This document shows positions 28,643 to 36,965 of a stretch of DNA of 64,000 nt, piece by piece. Origin of the DNA: JAUWMI01 sp964454265 (GTDB taxonomy: Bacteria; Sumerlaeota; Sumerlaeia; MWCT01; JAUWMI01); NCBI GenBank assembly GCA_964454265.1, contig CAYVXD010000002.1, forward strand, positions 1 through 64,000, written 5' to 3'. The notes beneath the pieces are model-generated. The model was given only the letters and a program-made list of their open reading frames with translations. It had not been told where the DNA came from and searched no databases. Position 1 is the stretch's first letter; every line of letters begins with the position of its first letter. A program made the translations under genes and the position numbers.

Positions 28643-30250
28643 TTAATCTGTCAGGGGTAGTGTAATGAGGAATTCTGTTCCTTTCTTAGACGAGTCGACG
28701 AGCTCAATGTTTCCGTTGTGCATATTGATAACGGCTTTTGCAATGTACAACCCAAGACCAGCTCCCCCCCATTGTCGGCTAATTGAGTTGTCAACCTGGT
28801 AGAACTTCTTGAAGATTTTCTCTTTATGACTCTTATCGACCCCGATGCCGGTATCTTGAACGCTAATTCTAACCTTGTTCTCGGTAATAGAAGTTTTAAC
28901 TCTAATTCGGCCTTTGGAAGGTGTGAATTTCACGGCATTGTCCAGCAGGTTGTGTATCACCTGTCCGATGCGTTTATCGTCAAGGGCCATAGGCGGGATA
29001 GAATTGGGGTGCCGCACGGCCAGGTGGATCTTCTTTTTCCGAGCGACCGCACGAAAGGGCTCAACGGCGGAATTAATCATCTCTTGAAGATCAGTGGGAA
29101 CTCGTTGAATCGCGAAGGTCTGGTTTTCAATATGTGTAACGTCAAGCAGATTGTTGACGAGGGTGGTAAGACGATTTGCGTTATTGTGAATAATGTAAAG
29201 CAGCTCGCTCTGTGTGGGGGAGAGATGCAAGGGAGGGTTTTCCTTGAGGAGATGAAGCGCACCTGTGATTGGAGTCAGGGGGGTACGCAGTTCATGCGAG
29301 ACCATTGACATAAAATTAGATTTCAGCTGGTCAATCTGCTTAAGCTCAGCAATCTCGCGACGCAACGAAAGATCCGTAAGAATCATCATGGTTTCTCTCG
29401 GCTTTAGCGGTGCACTGGCGAGCGGAACTATTGTCACCCGCATAGGGGTCGATGATCCGGCGGAGCGGGTGAGAAGATCCAGTTCAATTTCCTGGTGGCT
29501 CTTGGTCCTTAGGCTTTTAGACATCATTGAATTGAGCACAGTCGCAGTCTTTTTGTCTATGAAACTGGAGAGAGATTTTTGCTTGGCCCGGACCGGTGTG
29601 CACCCCAAGAGAGAAGCCGCCCGCTGATTGCAATGTGTAATGACATGGTCACCGTTGATTGTTATGATGCCAACGTCGAGGCTTTCTATCATGTCGGCCA
29701 AACGCTTTTTGGCATTTTGTGAGAGGACAAACAGCCGAGTATTCTCCAGCAAGAGAGCGAGCAGACCGGCAATCGCCTGAAGCAGATCAAGGTCGTGAGG
29801 GGTGAAGGCCTCGCGCGTGACCTTATTAGCCACATTGATGACGCCAGGCGCGTGTCCCTTGCCGTGGAGAGGGAGGAGGGGGATGCTTATAAAGGAGTGG
29901 GTAGTATAGCGTCGCGAGGGTTGCTCGGTCAGCTCCAGCAGCTCGCGACGATTCTTAACGAGAACGGCTTTTCGGCGCGACAGCACCCTGCCCGCTATTC
30001 CATGGCCTGGCCGTATCCTAATTTTGGGCCACAGCCGCCGTGGGACGCCAGCAGCTGTCTTCACCTTAAGATACCCAGTTTTTGAATCCATAATGAGAAT
30101 TGAACAGCGTTTGACGTGGAGAAGGGATTGGATTAAACGAACAGTTTGTGAAAAAATCGCGTCAAGGTTTTTGCCGCTTGAAATCATCTCGCTGATACAT
30201 GCCAGGAGACCCAGGTATTGAGAATCAGCGGATGCGCGCCTGCCGGACAT
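28643..30250 (-). CDS. Cytoplasmic sensor histidine kinase with GAF and PAS domains
   Basis: 535 aa, no membrane helix. GAF domain at about 20-175, PAS at about 185-300, HisKA with FMSMVSHELRTPL (phospho-acceptor His) at about 315, and HATPase_c with NLLDNAVKFTP, DTGIGVD and GGAGLGLYIAK. An internal-signal kinase that probably phosphorylates the downstream receiver protein. Signal unknown. Confidence 0.93.
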   Translation of the reverse strand: MSGRRASADSQYLGLLACISEMISSGKNLDAIFSQTVRLIQSLLHVKRCSILIMDSKTGYLKVKTAAGVPRRLWPKIRIRPGHGIAGRVLSRRKAVLVKNRRELLELTEQPSRRYTTHSFISIPLLPLHGKGHAPGVINVANKVTREAFTPHDLDLLQAIAGLLALLLENTRLFVLSQNAKKRLADMIESLDVGIITINGDHVITHCNQRAASLLGCTPVRAKQKSLSSFIDKKTATVLNSMMSKSLRTKSHQEIELDLLTRSAGSSTPMRVTIVPLASAPLKPRETMMILTDLSLRREIAELKQIDQLKSNFMSMVSHELRTPLTPITGALHLLKENPPLHLSPTQSELLYIIHNNANRLTTLVNNLLDVTHIENQTFAIQRVPTDLQEMINSAVEPFRAVARKKKIHLAVRHPNSIPPMALDDKRIGQVIHNLLDNAVKFTPSKGRIRVKTSITENKVRISVQDTGIGVDKSHKEKIFKKFYQVDNSISRQWGGAGLGLYIAKAVINMHNGNIELVDSSKKGTEFLITLPLTD

Positions 30251-30527
30251 AAAAATATGCCTTCAGTCGTTTTTCGTTTCAATTCAGGGACAACAGTAGC
30301 AGACGGCACGGCTGTTTGCAAGCACTTTGTCTCATGGGCCATATTTTCGGATTGATGGTTCACAGGGTATGGGTATGAACCAGGTATGGGCGCGCTAGAT
30401 TGAGGAAATTCTGGTTGACGTGGCCTACAAGGAGGCGGTAGATATCTGATTGATATCTTGGCGGGTCGCTCGACGGCTCGTTTTGAGATGAAGATTGGAA
30501 GTGCGAGTGCAAACACTATAGCTCGGG

Positions 30528-31694
30528 TTGCGGGAGTCTGTGCTTGAATGTGCTGGCTCCGATAATGATCAAGGCAGAGGTGCACGAAAAGCCGTGGCGA
30601 AGACAGAATGTTTAGAGTGTTTGCGTCGGGCGGTGGCGGACAAGGGCGGGGCAGCTGCGTGGAGCCTGTTCAAAACCAAACAGGCAAAGGTAGACTTAAC
30701 AAAGGCTGATCTTTCGAATCTTGATTTGCGCACGTTCAACCTGGCACAGGTGGATCTGGCAGGGGCGAATCTCTTCAATGCGGATCTATCAGGGACCGAT
30801 CTCTCTGAGGCGTCGCTAATGTACGCGGATTTGCGGCGGGCCAATCTGGCACATGCATTTTTAACGAAGGCGAATCTGGCGGTGGCGAATCTGCAGGGTG
30901 CAAATATGGTGGATGCCAATCTGGATTTTGCCAACTTGCGATCTGCGAAATTAGATGGGGCGTATTTGATGGGGGCTACTCTTGTTAAGGCGAACCTGGA
31001 AGGCGCTAATTTACGTGGGGCAAACCTGAAGTTTTCTAATCTCACTGGCGCGACGGTGACTGGTGCAGATGTTGAGGATGCTAATCTTTGTCACATACAG
31101 CTCAGTGACGAGATGATGCGGCAGTTTCGAAATTTTGACAAAGCCCTGGTGCCACTCAAAGGCCTCATGAAAAGGCCACTTAATCAGCGCAAGCTCTTGG
31201 CCGAGGAAAACTATGATGATCTGTTCACCGATGAGGATTGTTTTAAGATCCTTGGAGTTACACGAACCGCGACAATTGAGGAAATTGACAAGGCCTATCG
31301 GGGCAAAGCGAAGGAATATCATCCGGATCTCGTGGGTCATCTCGGAGCGAAATTGAAGGTAGTGGCAGCACGCGAGTTTGAACGGATCCAGATGGCTTAC
31401 CACACGCTCTCGCGAAGGAGGACAAAGCCAATGATGGAGCTCGAGGCAGAGAACGGCCTGGGACTTCCTGAAAAGCGTGTAAAGGACTATGCTATTGACG
31501 ATTGGCTGACTGTTATTCAAATAGCTCCGAACAATGACCGTGCGCACTATAACCTGGGGATTAAGTATTTTGAAAGTGGCCTGGTTGAAATGGCAGTTCA
31601 GGCCTATCGGAAGGCGATTGATCTCAATCCGCATAATTACCAAGCTCTCCATAACCTGAAAATTGCCCTCCTCGTACAAACCTTATCACCATAA
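30528..31694 (+). CDS. Pentapeptide repeat - J-domain - TPR fusion protein
   Basis: Up to 388 aa. Residues about 56-190 are pentapeptide repeats (A[DN]LxxA; NLxGANLxxA), forming a right-handed quadrilateral beta-helix. Residues about 235-295 form a J-domain (CFKILGVTRTATIEEIDKAYR...HPD at 265-267), which in DnaJ proteins stimulates DnaK ATPase. A TPR unit ends the protein (AHYNLGIKYFESGLVEMAVQAYRKAIDLNP). Start is uncertain: TTG 30528 or GTG 30594, neither with a strong ribosome site; a CLECL pair precedes the repeats. I infer a DnaK co-chaperone with a pentapeptide client- or partner-binding arm. Confidence 0.82.
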   Translation: MRESVLECAGSDNDQGRGARKAVAKTECLECLRRAVADKGGAAAWSLFKTKQAKVDLTKADLSNLDLRTFNLAQVDLAGANLFNADLSGTDLSEASLMYADLRRANLAHAFLTKANLAVANLQGANMVDANLDFANLRSAKLDGAYLMGATLVKANLEGANLRGANLKFSNLTGATVTGADVEDANLCHIQLSDEMMRQFRNFDKALVPLKGLMKRPLNQRKLLAEENYDDLFTDEDCFKILGVTRTATIEEIDKAYRGKAKEYHPDLVGHLGAKLKVVAAREFERIQMAYHTLSRRRTKPMMELEAENGLGLPEKRVKDYAIDDWLTVIQIAPNNDRAHYNLGIKYFESGLVEMAVQAYRKAIDLNPHNYQALHNLKIALLVQTLSP

Positions 31695-31812
31695 TTTAGC
31701 ATTTTTGCTATGGCGCTGTCGTGGGCTTTTGATCTCTACAGTCTTCCAGCGCATGGTGAAGAACTGCTTATACCCTTTTGCGAGAGAAATGACTGAAAAT
31801 CAGAGAAGAAAA

Positions 31813-31937
31813 AGGGCGAACATCCGCCACGGCGGATTCGCCCCTACACAGCTATCTTACACGCCATTAAGCGTATTCATGCGGTAGTGGTGAAATGGTG
31901 CATGCCGTAGGGGCAGACCCGCGTGTCTGCCCTATGG
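31813..31937. repeat. Two adjacent dispersed palindromes
   Basis: AGGGCGAACATCCGCC/GGCGGATTCGCCCCT (31812-31845) and GTAGGGGCAGAC/GTCTGCCCTA (31907-31933) lie between convergent genes. They belong to the GTAGGGGC family. Either could also serve as a bidirectional terminator, but neither has a T-run. Confidence 0.6.
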
Positions 31938-31958
31938 ATGGGGTGAGAGCGACAGATG

Positions 31959-33173
31959 TTAGGGGCGGGACTGTGGTGGGGCTAGGAGAATCTGTTTCTT
32001 TTGCCCTTCGACAATAACGGTGACCCTTTTTCTGCCCTTGATTGCCTGGAGGAGATCATTGCGCACGGTGGCGAACACGTAGTCTTCCACAGCGGGGCGA
32101 GCATCCTCGAATGTTAAACCAGTCGCAGGCCGGGCATCAGTGAGCTTCAGGATATGATAGCCGAACTGGGATTCAACGACCTTACTTATTTTGCCCACCT
32201 TGAGTTCAAAAATGAGGGTATCAAGTGGTTTGGGAAGCGAGTTCACGGTCGTAAACCAGCCAATATCACCACCCCTATCTCTGGAAGGCGCATCGGAAGC
32301 CTTGGCAAGAGTGGCGAAGTCTTCCCCGGCCAGGGCACGCTGGCGCAGCGCTTTGATTTCATTGTAGAGGGTGTTTTTTTTCTTTTTCGTTTCATTACCC
32401 GAGAGTGCACGGAAAATGTGGCTGACGCGAACTTGCGGTGGGTTGATGAATTTCTTTGGCAAGGCGTTGTAAATCCCGCGCAGTTTATCTTCGGGATAGG
32501 CCTGTGCCAGACGCGTCCGGATAAGCTTTTCCCCCAGGATCGCGTCGCGCATCTCGTTAAGGAATTCCGTTTTGGTCACACCCAGGCTCTTCAGTGCCTT
32601 GTCAACGTCTACCCGCGTCCCCGACGTTGATTGCAAAGCATCTATTTTCTGCTGGAGCTCAGCCGGCGTTACGGCAAACTCCTGTGCCTCCGCCTCATCA
32701 GCGAGAAGCGCAATGTCAACCCAGTCATCCAGAACCTTTGACTGATAGAATTCCTCGAGTGCCACCAGGTTTCGTCTGGAAAGGGTCTTGGCATGCTCCT
32801 GGGTAAGCTTTGCCACCCGTCGGGTCAGTTGCTCCTTCGTTAGACTCCGATTGCCGACAGTCCATTCCTTTGCATTATATACGAGCAGGCGCGAGCGCGG
32901 TCTCTTCGGCACTGATATGGGCTGGCGGATAGTGCCTGGAGTTCCTCTTTTCTTTGTGCTGAGAATCCTTTCGTCGGCGTGCGATAGCGGCGTCGCCACC
33001 AGCAGCGCTGCGATCAGGAGACAAACAATAGCGAATATGGAGCACATGGATTGTGCTCGAGTCGTTGCGTGCTGACTGCTAATGCAGCGGTGGGCGTATC
33101 GTTGTCGAGTACGTCCCCTGACAACTACCAGATCAACTCCGCGCCGTGACATGTTTTCACGCATTAGATTCAT
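31959..33173 (-). CDS. SurA-like periplasmic peptidyl-prolyl isomerase/chaperone
   Basis: 404 aa. A hydrophobic export segment (FAIVCLLIAALLVATPLSHA) is followed by a SurA-like helical chaperone region and one parvulin domain (about 245-350: VRVSHIFRA, DFATLAKASDAPSRDRGGDIGWF, GYHILKLTDAR). Assists outer-membrane protein folding. The start at 33173 has GAGGGGGA 7 nt ahead, overlapping the end of atpC; this leaves an unusually long n-region, so Met at 33047 remains possible. Confidence 0.85.
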   Translation of the reverse strand: MNLMRENMSRRGVDLVVVRGRTRQRYAHRCISSQHATTRAQSMCSIFAIVCLLIAALLVATPLSHADERILSTKKRGTPGTIRQPISVPKRPRSRLLVYNAKEWTVGNRSLTKEQLTRRVAKLTQEHAKTLSRRNLVALEEFYQSKVLDDWVDIALLADEAEAQEFAVTPAELQQKIDALQSTSGTRVDVDKALKSLGVTKTEFLNEMRDAILGEKLIRTRLAQAYPEDKLRGIYNALPKKFINPPQVRVSHIFRALSGNETKKKKNTLYNEIKALRQRALAGEDFATLAKASDAPSRDRGGDIGWFTTVNSLPKPLDTLIFELKVGKISKVVESQFGYHILKLTDARPATGLTFEDARPAVEDYVFATVRNDLLQAIKGRKRVTVIVEGQKKQILLAPPQSRP

Positions 33174-33176
33174 ATT

Positions 33177-33464
33177 TCATTCCCCCTCTGTGTTTTCCGA
33201 CGCTTGCCGATCTGTTGTGAGTTGCTCCGTGAGTATTGTTGCCAGGTTACTTGAGACTTCCAGAATTCCTGAAGCAATGGTAAAGTGTTGTTCCTGCTCG
33301 TTATGTTTGACCGTGATGCAGCCCTTTTTGAGAGTTGTGATCAGGGGCGCATGGTGTGCCAGTACTCCTAGATATCCGAGCTCGCCAGGCGCAATGAGAG
33401 ACGTAACTGACCCGCTGAAGACGACCCGTTCCGGGGTGATAATGCGCAACTCGAATTCCGTCAT
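33177..33464 (-). CDS. atpC: ATP synthase epsilon subunit, short form
   Basis: 95 aa. The N-terminal beta-sandwich that contacts gamma and the c-ring is present (LRIITPERVVFSGSVTSLIAPGELGYLGVLAHHAPLITTL). The C-terminal helical hairpin of the usual 130-140-aa protein, which inhibits ATP hydrolysis, is missing; the chain ends in a short polar tail. Separated from atpD by 4.2 kb of accessory genes, so the canonical D-C order is interrupted. Confidence 0.9.
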   Translation of the reverse strand: MTEFELRIITPERVVFSGSVTSLIAPGELGYLGVLAHHAPLITTLKKGCITVKHNEQEQHFTIASGILEVSSNLATILTEQLTTDRQASENTEGE

Positions 33465-33544
33465 GGCAGTGTGATCCTTTATTCGCGAATTCTTATTCTG
33501 TCTTCTTCAACGATCCAGAAATCTTATACTTCATTGTAGAGGCC

Positions 33545-33776
33545 TTACCAAGCGGGGATAGACACTACTCGCTCTCGTGCAAGTTCTGCTGCATAGCTTA
33601 TAGCAGATCGAATCGCTTTACGCCCCACGGATGGATAACTTTTCGTAATTTCCTCAGGGGTAAGGCCTACAGCCAGGTTGTCCAGGATAACTGAGACCAT
33701 GACCCTTGTGCCCTTAATGCATGCTTGTCCGTGACAAATAGAAGGATCTACAGTGATATAAGTTTTTCCAGTCCAT
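33545..33776 (-). pseudogene. DUF433 antitoxin-like gene with N-terminal frameshift
   Basis: Reading from 33765 to 33545 gives ITVDPSICHGQACIKGTRV, then VILDNLAVGLTPEEI and YAAELARE, a nearly complete DUF433 domain (VapB-like antitoxin family, often paired with PIN-like toxins). The natural start, ATG at 33776 with a GGAAGGAAG site and MDWKN, is one base out of frame: an extra T near 33762 separates them. No partner toxin is adjacent. Region 33777-33960 has no other gene. Confidence 0.75.
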
Positions 33777-33960
33777 ACTTATCTTCCTTCCATGGTCCTG
33801 TTCGGCGTGTTTCCCTTTTGCGATTCATCGCCCACTTCACGGACATCCGACTTGGCGTCAACGCGACGGAATTGTGACAGACGGATTTCTCCTAGCGGAC
33901 TCGTCTCGAGACTCTCTCGGCGGTGGGAGAAGACGCACTTGGGTCGCCCCCATCGTGAAT

Positions 33961-35031
33961 TCAGATAACATCAATAACAAGCTCTTTCGTCACGCTGATC
34001 AGCAACAGAGCGAGAGTTATGAAATAATATCCCGTGGAGCTGATTGGAACCAGGTTTAGCATTCGCCTGCCAGGTCCGCACGTTGAGGTTTGGTTCGTAA
34101 GCCGCTCATCGAGAAAAATGGCAGAGTAAATAAAGATGATGGGCAGTGACAACCAGGGAAGCTCGCAAAGGAATGCAAAACCGATTAAGAGTGGAGCCTC
34201 CGCCACAGAAAAGTCCTGTGGTTTCCGCTGATGCAGAAACAGCGATAGCCCAATGAGGGCTACACCGGGTGGTATCGCCACCCAATCGCATTCGACTTCG
34301 AAACGTATCACAAACGCTCCCAGCACAATAATCCCAGCAAGCAGTGCTCCGCGCACAGCGGCAATCGAGAGGCACGCCGGAAGAACCGACCGGTGGCATC
34401 TCAAACTCCGTCTCAATTGCCAGGCGATCCCGTTAAGTAGAACAACCCCGAAAAGAGCGTAAGAAACGGCCGGGTTTAGGTAAGAGTGCAGAATGAACCC
34501 ATTGGCGCTCACGTCACGGCATAGCATGAACAACAGAGGATACGACAGAAAACGAACGGTCCGGGGAAGTTCGGTTCGGAGAATGTTGGGGTTGCGCCAC
34601 GAGAATCCATCTTTTACCGGAAGTGGGGAACGGAAGGGGAAAAGCAGCGGAACTCGGTTCGCATACTCCTCATATGTTCTCCCAAACAGACTCCTCAGCG
34701 CAGTTTCTTCGCGGCGCATAGTAGGTAGGTACACAGCACACCACCAGACCGGGAACACGATCATCAGCAGCATAGAGCCGGACATCGCAACTATTGCTAA
34801 GTCAACGAAAATATTGCCGAGGTAGAAGGGGTGACGAACAAACCGATATGGGCCAGAGGTTGTGACGTCTCTATTCTGATGCAGGCACCCCTTCGCCCAC
34901 AGGCGAAGGGTGATTCCCACAAGCAGGAGTAAGGAGCCCACAGCAATACCAAAAGGCGTTACCTGACCGGCAAGCAGGCCAAGTATTACTAGGTAGGTGC
35001 GAAATCCACCTCGATTACATGGCAAACGCAT
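33961..35031 (-). CDS. Isoprenylcysteine methyltransferase-like membrane protein with extra C-terminal domain
   Basis: 356 aa. The first 150 residues match the ICMT/PEMT family: membrane helices followed by TTSGPYRFVRHPFYLGN and EETALRSLFGRTYEEY, the SAM-binding motifs. The remaining 200 residues are several further membrane helices with no family I recognise. Its start follows a 65-bp repeat (35059-35123) by 28 bp. Substrate unknown; lipid or small-molecule methylation is a guess. Confidence 0.78.
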   Translation of the reverse strand: MRLPCNRGGFRTYLVILGLLAGQVTPFGIAVGSLLLLVGITLRLWAKGCLHQNRDVTTSGPYRFVRHPFYLGNIFVDLAIVAMSGSMLLMIVFPVWWCAVYLPTMRREETALRSLFGRTYEEYANRVPLLFPFRSPLPVKDGFSWRNPNILRTELPRTVRFLSYPLLFMLCRDVSANGFILHSYLNPAVSYALFGVVLLNGIAWQLRRSLRCHRSVLPACLSIAAVRGALLAGIIVLGAFVIRFEVECDWVAIPPGVALIGLSLFLHQRKPQDFSVAEAPLLIGFAFLCELPWLSLPIIFIYSAIFLDERLTNQTSTCGPGRRMLNLVPISSTGYYFITLALLLISVTKELVIDVI

Positions 35032-35058
35032 GGCGCAGTCTCCTCACTTGCTTCTCCC

Positions 35059-35123
35059 GCCGAACTATGGTTTATATGCTTTTCGTATAAGAACCTTTAT
35101 GCAGCCAATGAGCGCTATAATAC
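35059..35123 (-). repeat. 65-bp cassette-boundary repeat, copy A
   Basis: One of three copies of exactly 65 bp (with 36396-36460 and 37277-37341), all in the same orientation and each just upstream of a minus-strand accessory gene. Read on the minus strand it holds GTATTATA, GGTTCTTATACG, CATATAAACC and ATAGTTCGGC. The last seven bases, GTTCGGC, differ at one position from the integron R' box GTTRRRY. A partial relative (CTATACGGAAACCATATAA) lies at 35190-35215. Confidence 0.75.
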
Positions 35124-35283
35124 GATTGTCCTTCTCCGCCCATAAGTGATGTGATTGCAATGAAGTAGTGGCGACTTTCCATCCTTCTTGGGCGCTTATA
35201 TGGTTTCCGTATAGCATCCATTTAGGCGTTCCTCTTTTTCATTTGGAACTCAATAATCAAGCTTGCCTTCAAACTCTTTTCTC

Positions 35284-35777
35284 TTATTTGCCTTTCTTCC
35301 TGGTCTTTGCCTTTCTCAGGTATTTCAAATCAGCTTTATCCTGTTCCCTATTTGCTTTTTCCTTGTTCCTGATAAGATCATCGAGCGAAATATATGATAC
35401 ATTGGCTTCTCCGTATTTACCAGTTGTTCTTTTTGACCAGGCATCTTCAAAACTGCCGATGCCAGAAATACTACTCATTAAATCAATCCGAACTGGCGCA
35501 ACTCCCAGCTGCACGGTGAGGTCGGGATTATATAAGTCAGCGATAGTTAATCCGAGGTCGTATCCACGAAAGAATGCTCGGATGGCCTTCAGTATCCTGA
35601 GCGCAGATTCTGCTGTGGCTTCATGAAGGATATGGATGTTTTTCGTTGCCCTCGGTCTTGCATAGAAAGCGACAGCATGAGCTCCGACAATCAAGAACTT
35701 AACGCCATTTGCGTTTAACAATTCGAAAAACTCTTCGTAGTCTTGGTGTGCTATTCGCCCCCCTTGTCTTTAGACAT
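35284..35777 (-). pseudogene. Nucleotidyltransferase (AbiEii/MNT-like) with frameshifted N-terminus
   Basis: From 35754 the frame reads AHQDYEEFFELLNANGVKF, then LIVGAHAVAFYARPRATKNI, and ends at 35284; this is the nucleotidyltransferase family with the GAHAVAF glycine motif. The D-x-D is altered (KNIHIL where KDIDI is usual), so activity is doubtful. No ATG exists in that frame. ATG 35777 (MSKDKGGE) would join it if one A were restored near 35754. Only a TTG at 35721 could otherwise start it. Partner gene overlaps upstream. Confidence 0.7.
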
Positions 35778-35929
35778 CCTAATAAACATGAATCCACAGA
35801 GTTAACTCGGTCTTCTGGAGAAAGGCCCTCAAGCCAGAAACGAAAATCTTCTTCTTCGGCCTCGGCCTTAGGCACAACCCTCGCCTTCCACTTTTTCCCA
35901 TGTTTGTCTATGCTACTTCCACGTTCCAT
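35699..35929 (-). CDS. Small charged protein upstream of the nucleotidyltransferase
   Basis: 76 aa from ATG 35929 (MERGSSIDKHGKKWKARVV). Rich in Lys/Arg and Glu, with AEAEEEDFRFWLEGLSPEDRVN, the pattern of small genes often found immediately before this type of nucleotidyltransferase. As it stands, it overlaps the nucleotidyltransferase by 79 bp. Restoring one A near 35754 would end it at TAG after TRGAK, removing the overlap. Function unknown; possibly the partner of a toxin-antitoxin pair. Confidence 0.55.
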   Translation of the reverse strand: MERGSSIDKHGKKWKARVVPKAEAEEEDFRFWLEGLSPEDRVNSVDSCLLGCLKTRGANSTPRLRRVFRIVKRKWR

Positions 35930-36020
35930 CATAAGTAGACCCCTTAAGAGCACCACAAGTTCTAACCGAATTCCTGATGCTAGTTACAAAGATAAATATC
36001 AGAGTACATATTATTGAATC

Positions 36021-36070
36021 ACCCAACGTCAAGGTTGAGCGGTTTTATCCGCCCCAACCGTTTGTTGAGT
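36021..36070 (-). other. Candidate short attC recombination site
   Basis: On the minus strand: ACTCAAC (R'' box, RYYYAAC), 5 nt, GTTGGGG (L''), a loop, GCTCAAC (L', RYYYAAC), 6 nt, GTTGGGT (R' box, GTTRRRY). Outer and inner boxes pair imperfectly, as extrahelical bases of real attC sites do. The membrane-protein frame ends inside it, as cassette genes commonly do. At 50 bp it is shorter than most known sites. Confidence 0.6.
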
Positions 36071-36388
36071 ATTTTTCCTCTGCAATTCAATCTTCCACCA
36101 TTTCGTAGTATTGTAAAGCAATCCTTCCTTTTCTCGGGAGGGTGCAAGATGCAAGCCGACACACAATACAAACAACAAAAATGATATTATTACGCCAATA
36201 AAGCAAATAGACCTTCTTCTTCGTATCGCACCTACAACGGTTATGATCGGAGCAACGATGAGTAATATCCACGCGATTATCTAGCCCGTTCTAGTGAAAT
36301 AGGTTAATGTCATTAATTGACCAGCAAGAACTGCGCATATAATAAAGATTATCGAAGTCGTTATCATTATGGAATTCTTGGTCTTCAT
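36029..36388 (-). pseudogene. Small three-helix membrane protein interrupted by an amber codon
   Basis: ATG 36388 reads MKTKNSIMITTSIIFIICAV with a first membrane helix, meets TAG at 36283-36281, then stays open in the same frame to TGA at 36031-36029: WILLIVAPIITVVGAI and FIGVIISFLLFVLCVGL form two more helices. Hydrophobic pattern and frame continuity across the TAG suggest a recent nonsense mutation, or readthrough. The start lies 7 bp after the GTTGAGT box of repeat copy C and the end lies inside the attC-like site. Confidence 0.6.
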
Positions 36389-36395
36389 TTTCGCT

Positions 36396-36460
36396 ACTCA
36401 ACTATTGTTTATATAGATCCGTATAAGAACCCAAATCATGCAAATCTATCAGTATAACAC
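36396..36460 (-). repeat. 65-bp cassette-boundary repeat, copy C
   Basis: Minus strand: GTGTTATACTGATAG..., GGGTTCTTATACGG, CTATATAAACAATAG and final GTTGAGT, a perfect GTTRRRY box. A degenerate relative (TATTATCCGGACCCATATAA) lies at about 36524-36548. The 238-bp gap 36389-36626 holds only these repeats. Confidence 0.75.
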
Positions 36461-36626
36461 TCCTGTTAATCTCCTTTCTTTTCTTTTCAACGTTCCGTGC
36501 TCACTCGTGTCTTGTAGCTGGTGATTTTATATGGGTCCGGATAATACCCGATTGCAATTCACAAGAGATGTAAGGTGTCCGCTGGGCTACGAACGCCTCG
36601 GGTAATGATGTCCGTTGGATTTATTG

Positions 36627-36965
36627 TTAGCTGCCTAGTATATCTTCAACCTCATTTCGAAGAGTTGGCATACTATCCTTTATGGCAGACCAGACCGTTG
36701 CATCGTCAATGATGTCATAACCATGGACAAGGACGTTGCGAAAACCGATAATCTTCTGATGACCGGTAATTTTGTCTATTATTTCTGGGTGCTCTCTTTT
36801 TAATCTTCTCAACGCCTCGCCAATCACAAGGAATTTGCGCTCTACAGCGGCCTTCACCATGGAATTGTCAGAATATTCTTCAAAACCCATGTCATGAGTG
36901 AATTCTTTGATTTCATCGCACGCCTGTTTAATATCGAAGAGGTAAGCTTTGGGCTCATGATCCAT
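36627..36965 (-). CDS. hepT: HepT-family HEPN toxin (DUF86)
   Basis: 112 aa. Carries the HEPN ribonuclease motif RX4HXY as RNVLVHGY at about residues 76-83. In characterised HepT-MntA pairs HepT cleaves RNA and is silenced when MntA AMPylates the motif Tyr. Start overlaps the mntA-like stop by 11 bp. The stop codon sits in AGCTAAC, close to an R''-type RYYYAAC box, again cassette-like. Confidence 0.88.
   Translation of the reverse strand: MDHEPKAYLFDIKQACDEIKEFTHDMGFEEYSDNSMVKAAVERKFLVIGEALRRLKREHPEIIDKITGHQKIIGFRNVLVHGYDIIDDATVWSAIKDSMPTLRNEVEDILGS

Noticed and set aside
30569..31045. 158-aa minus-strand frame rich in FAPxRFA
   Set aside because: Antisense image of the pentapeptide repeats.
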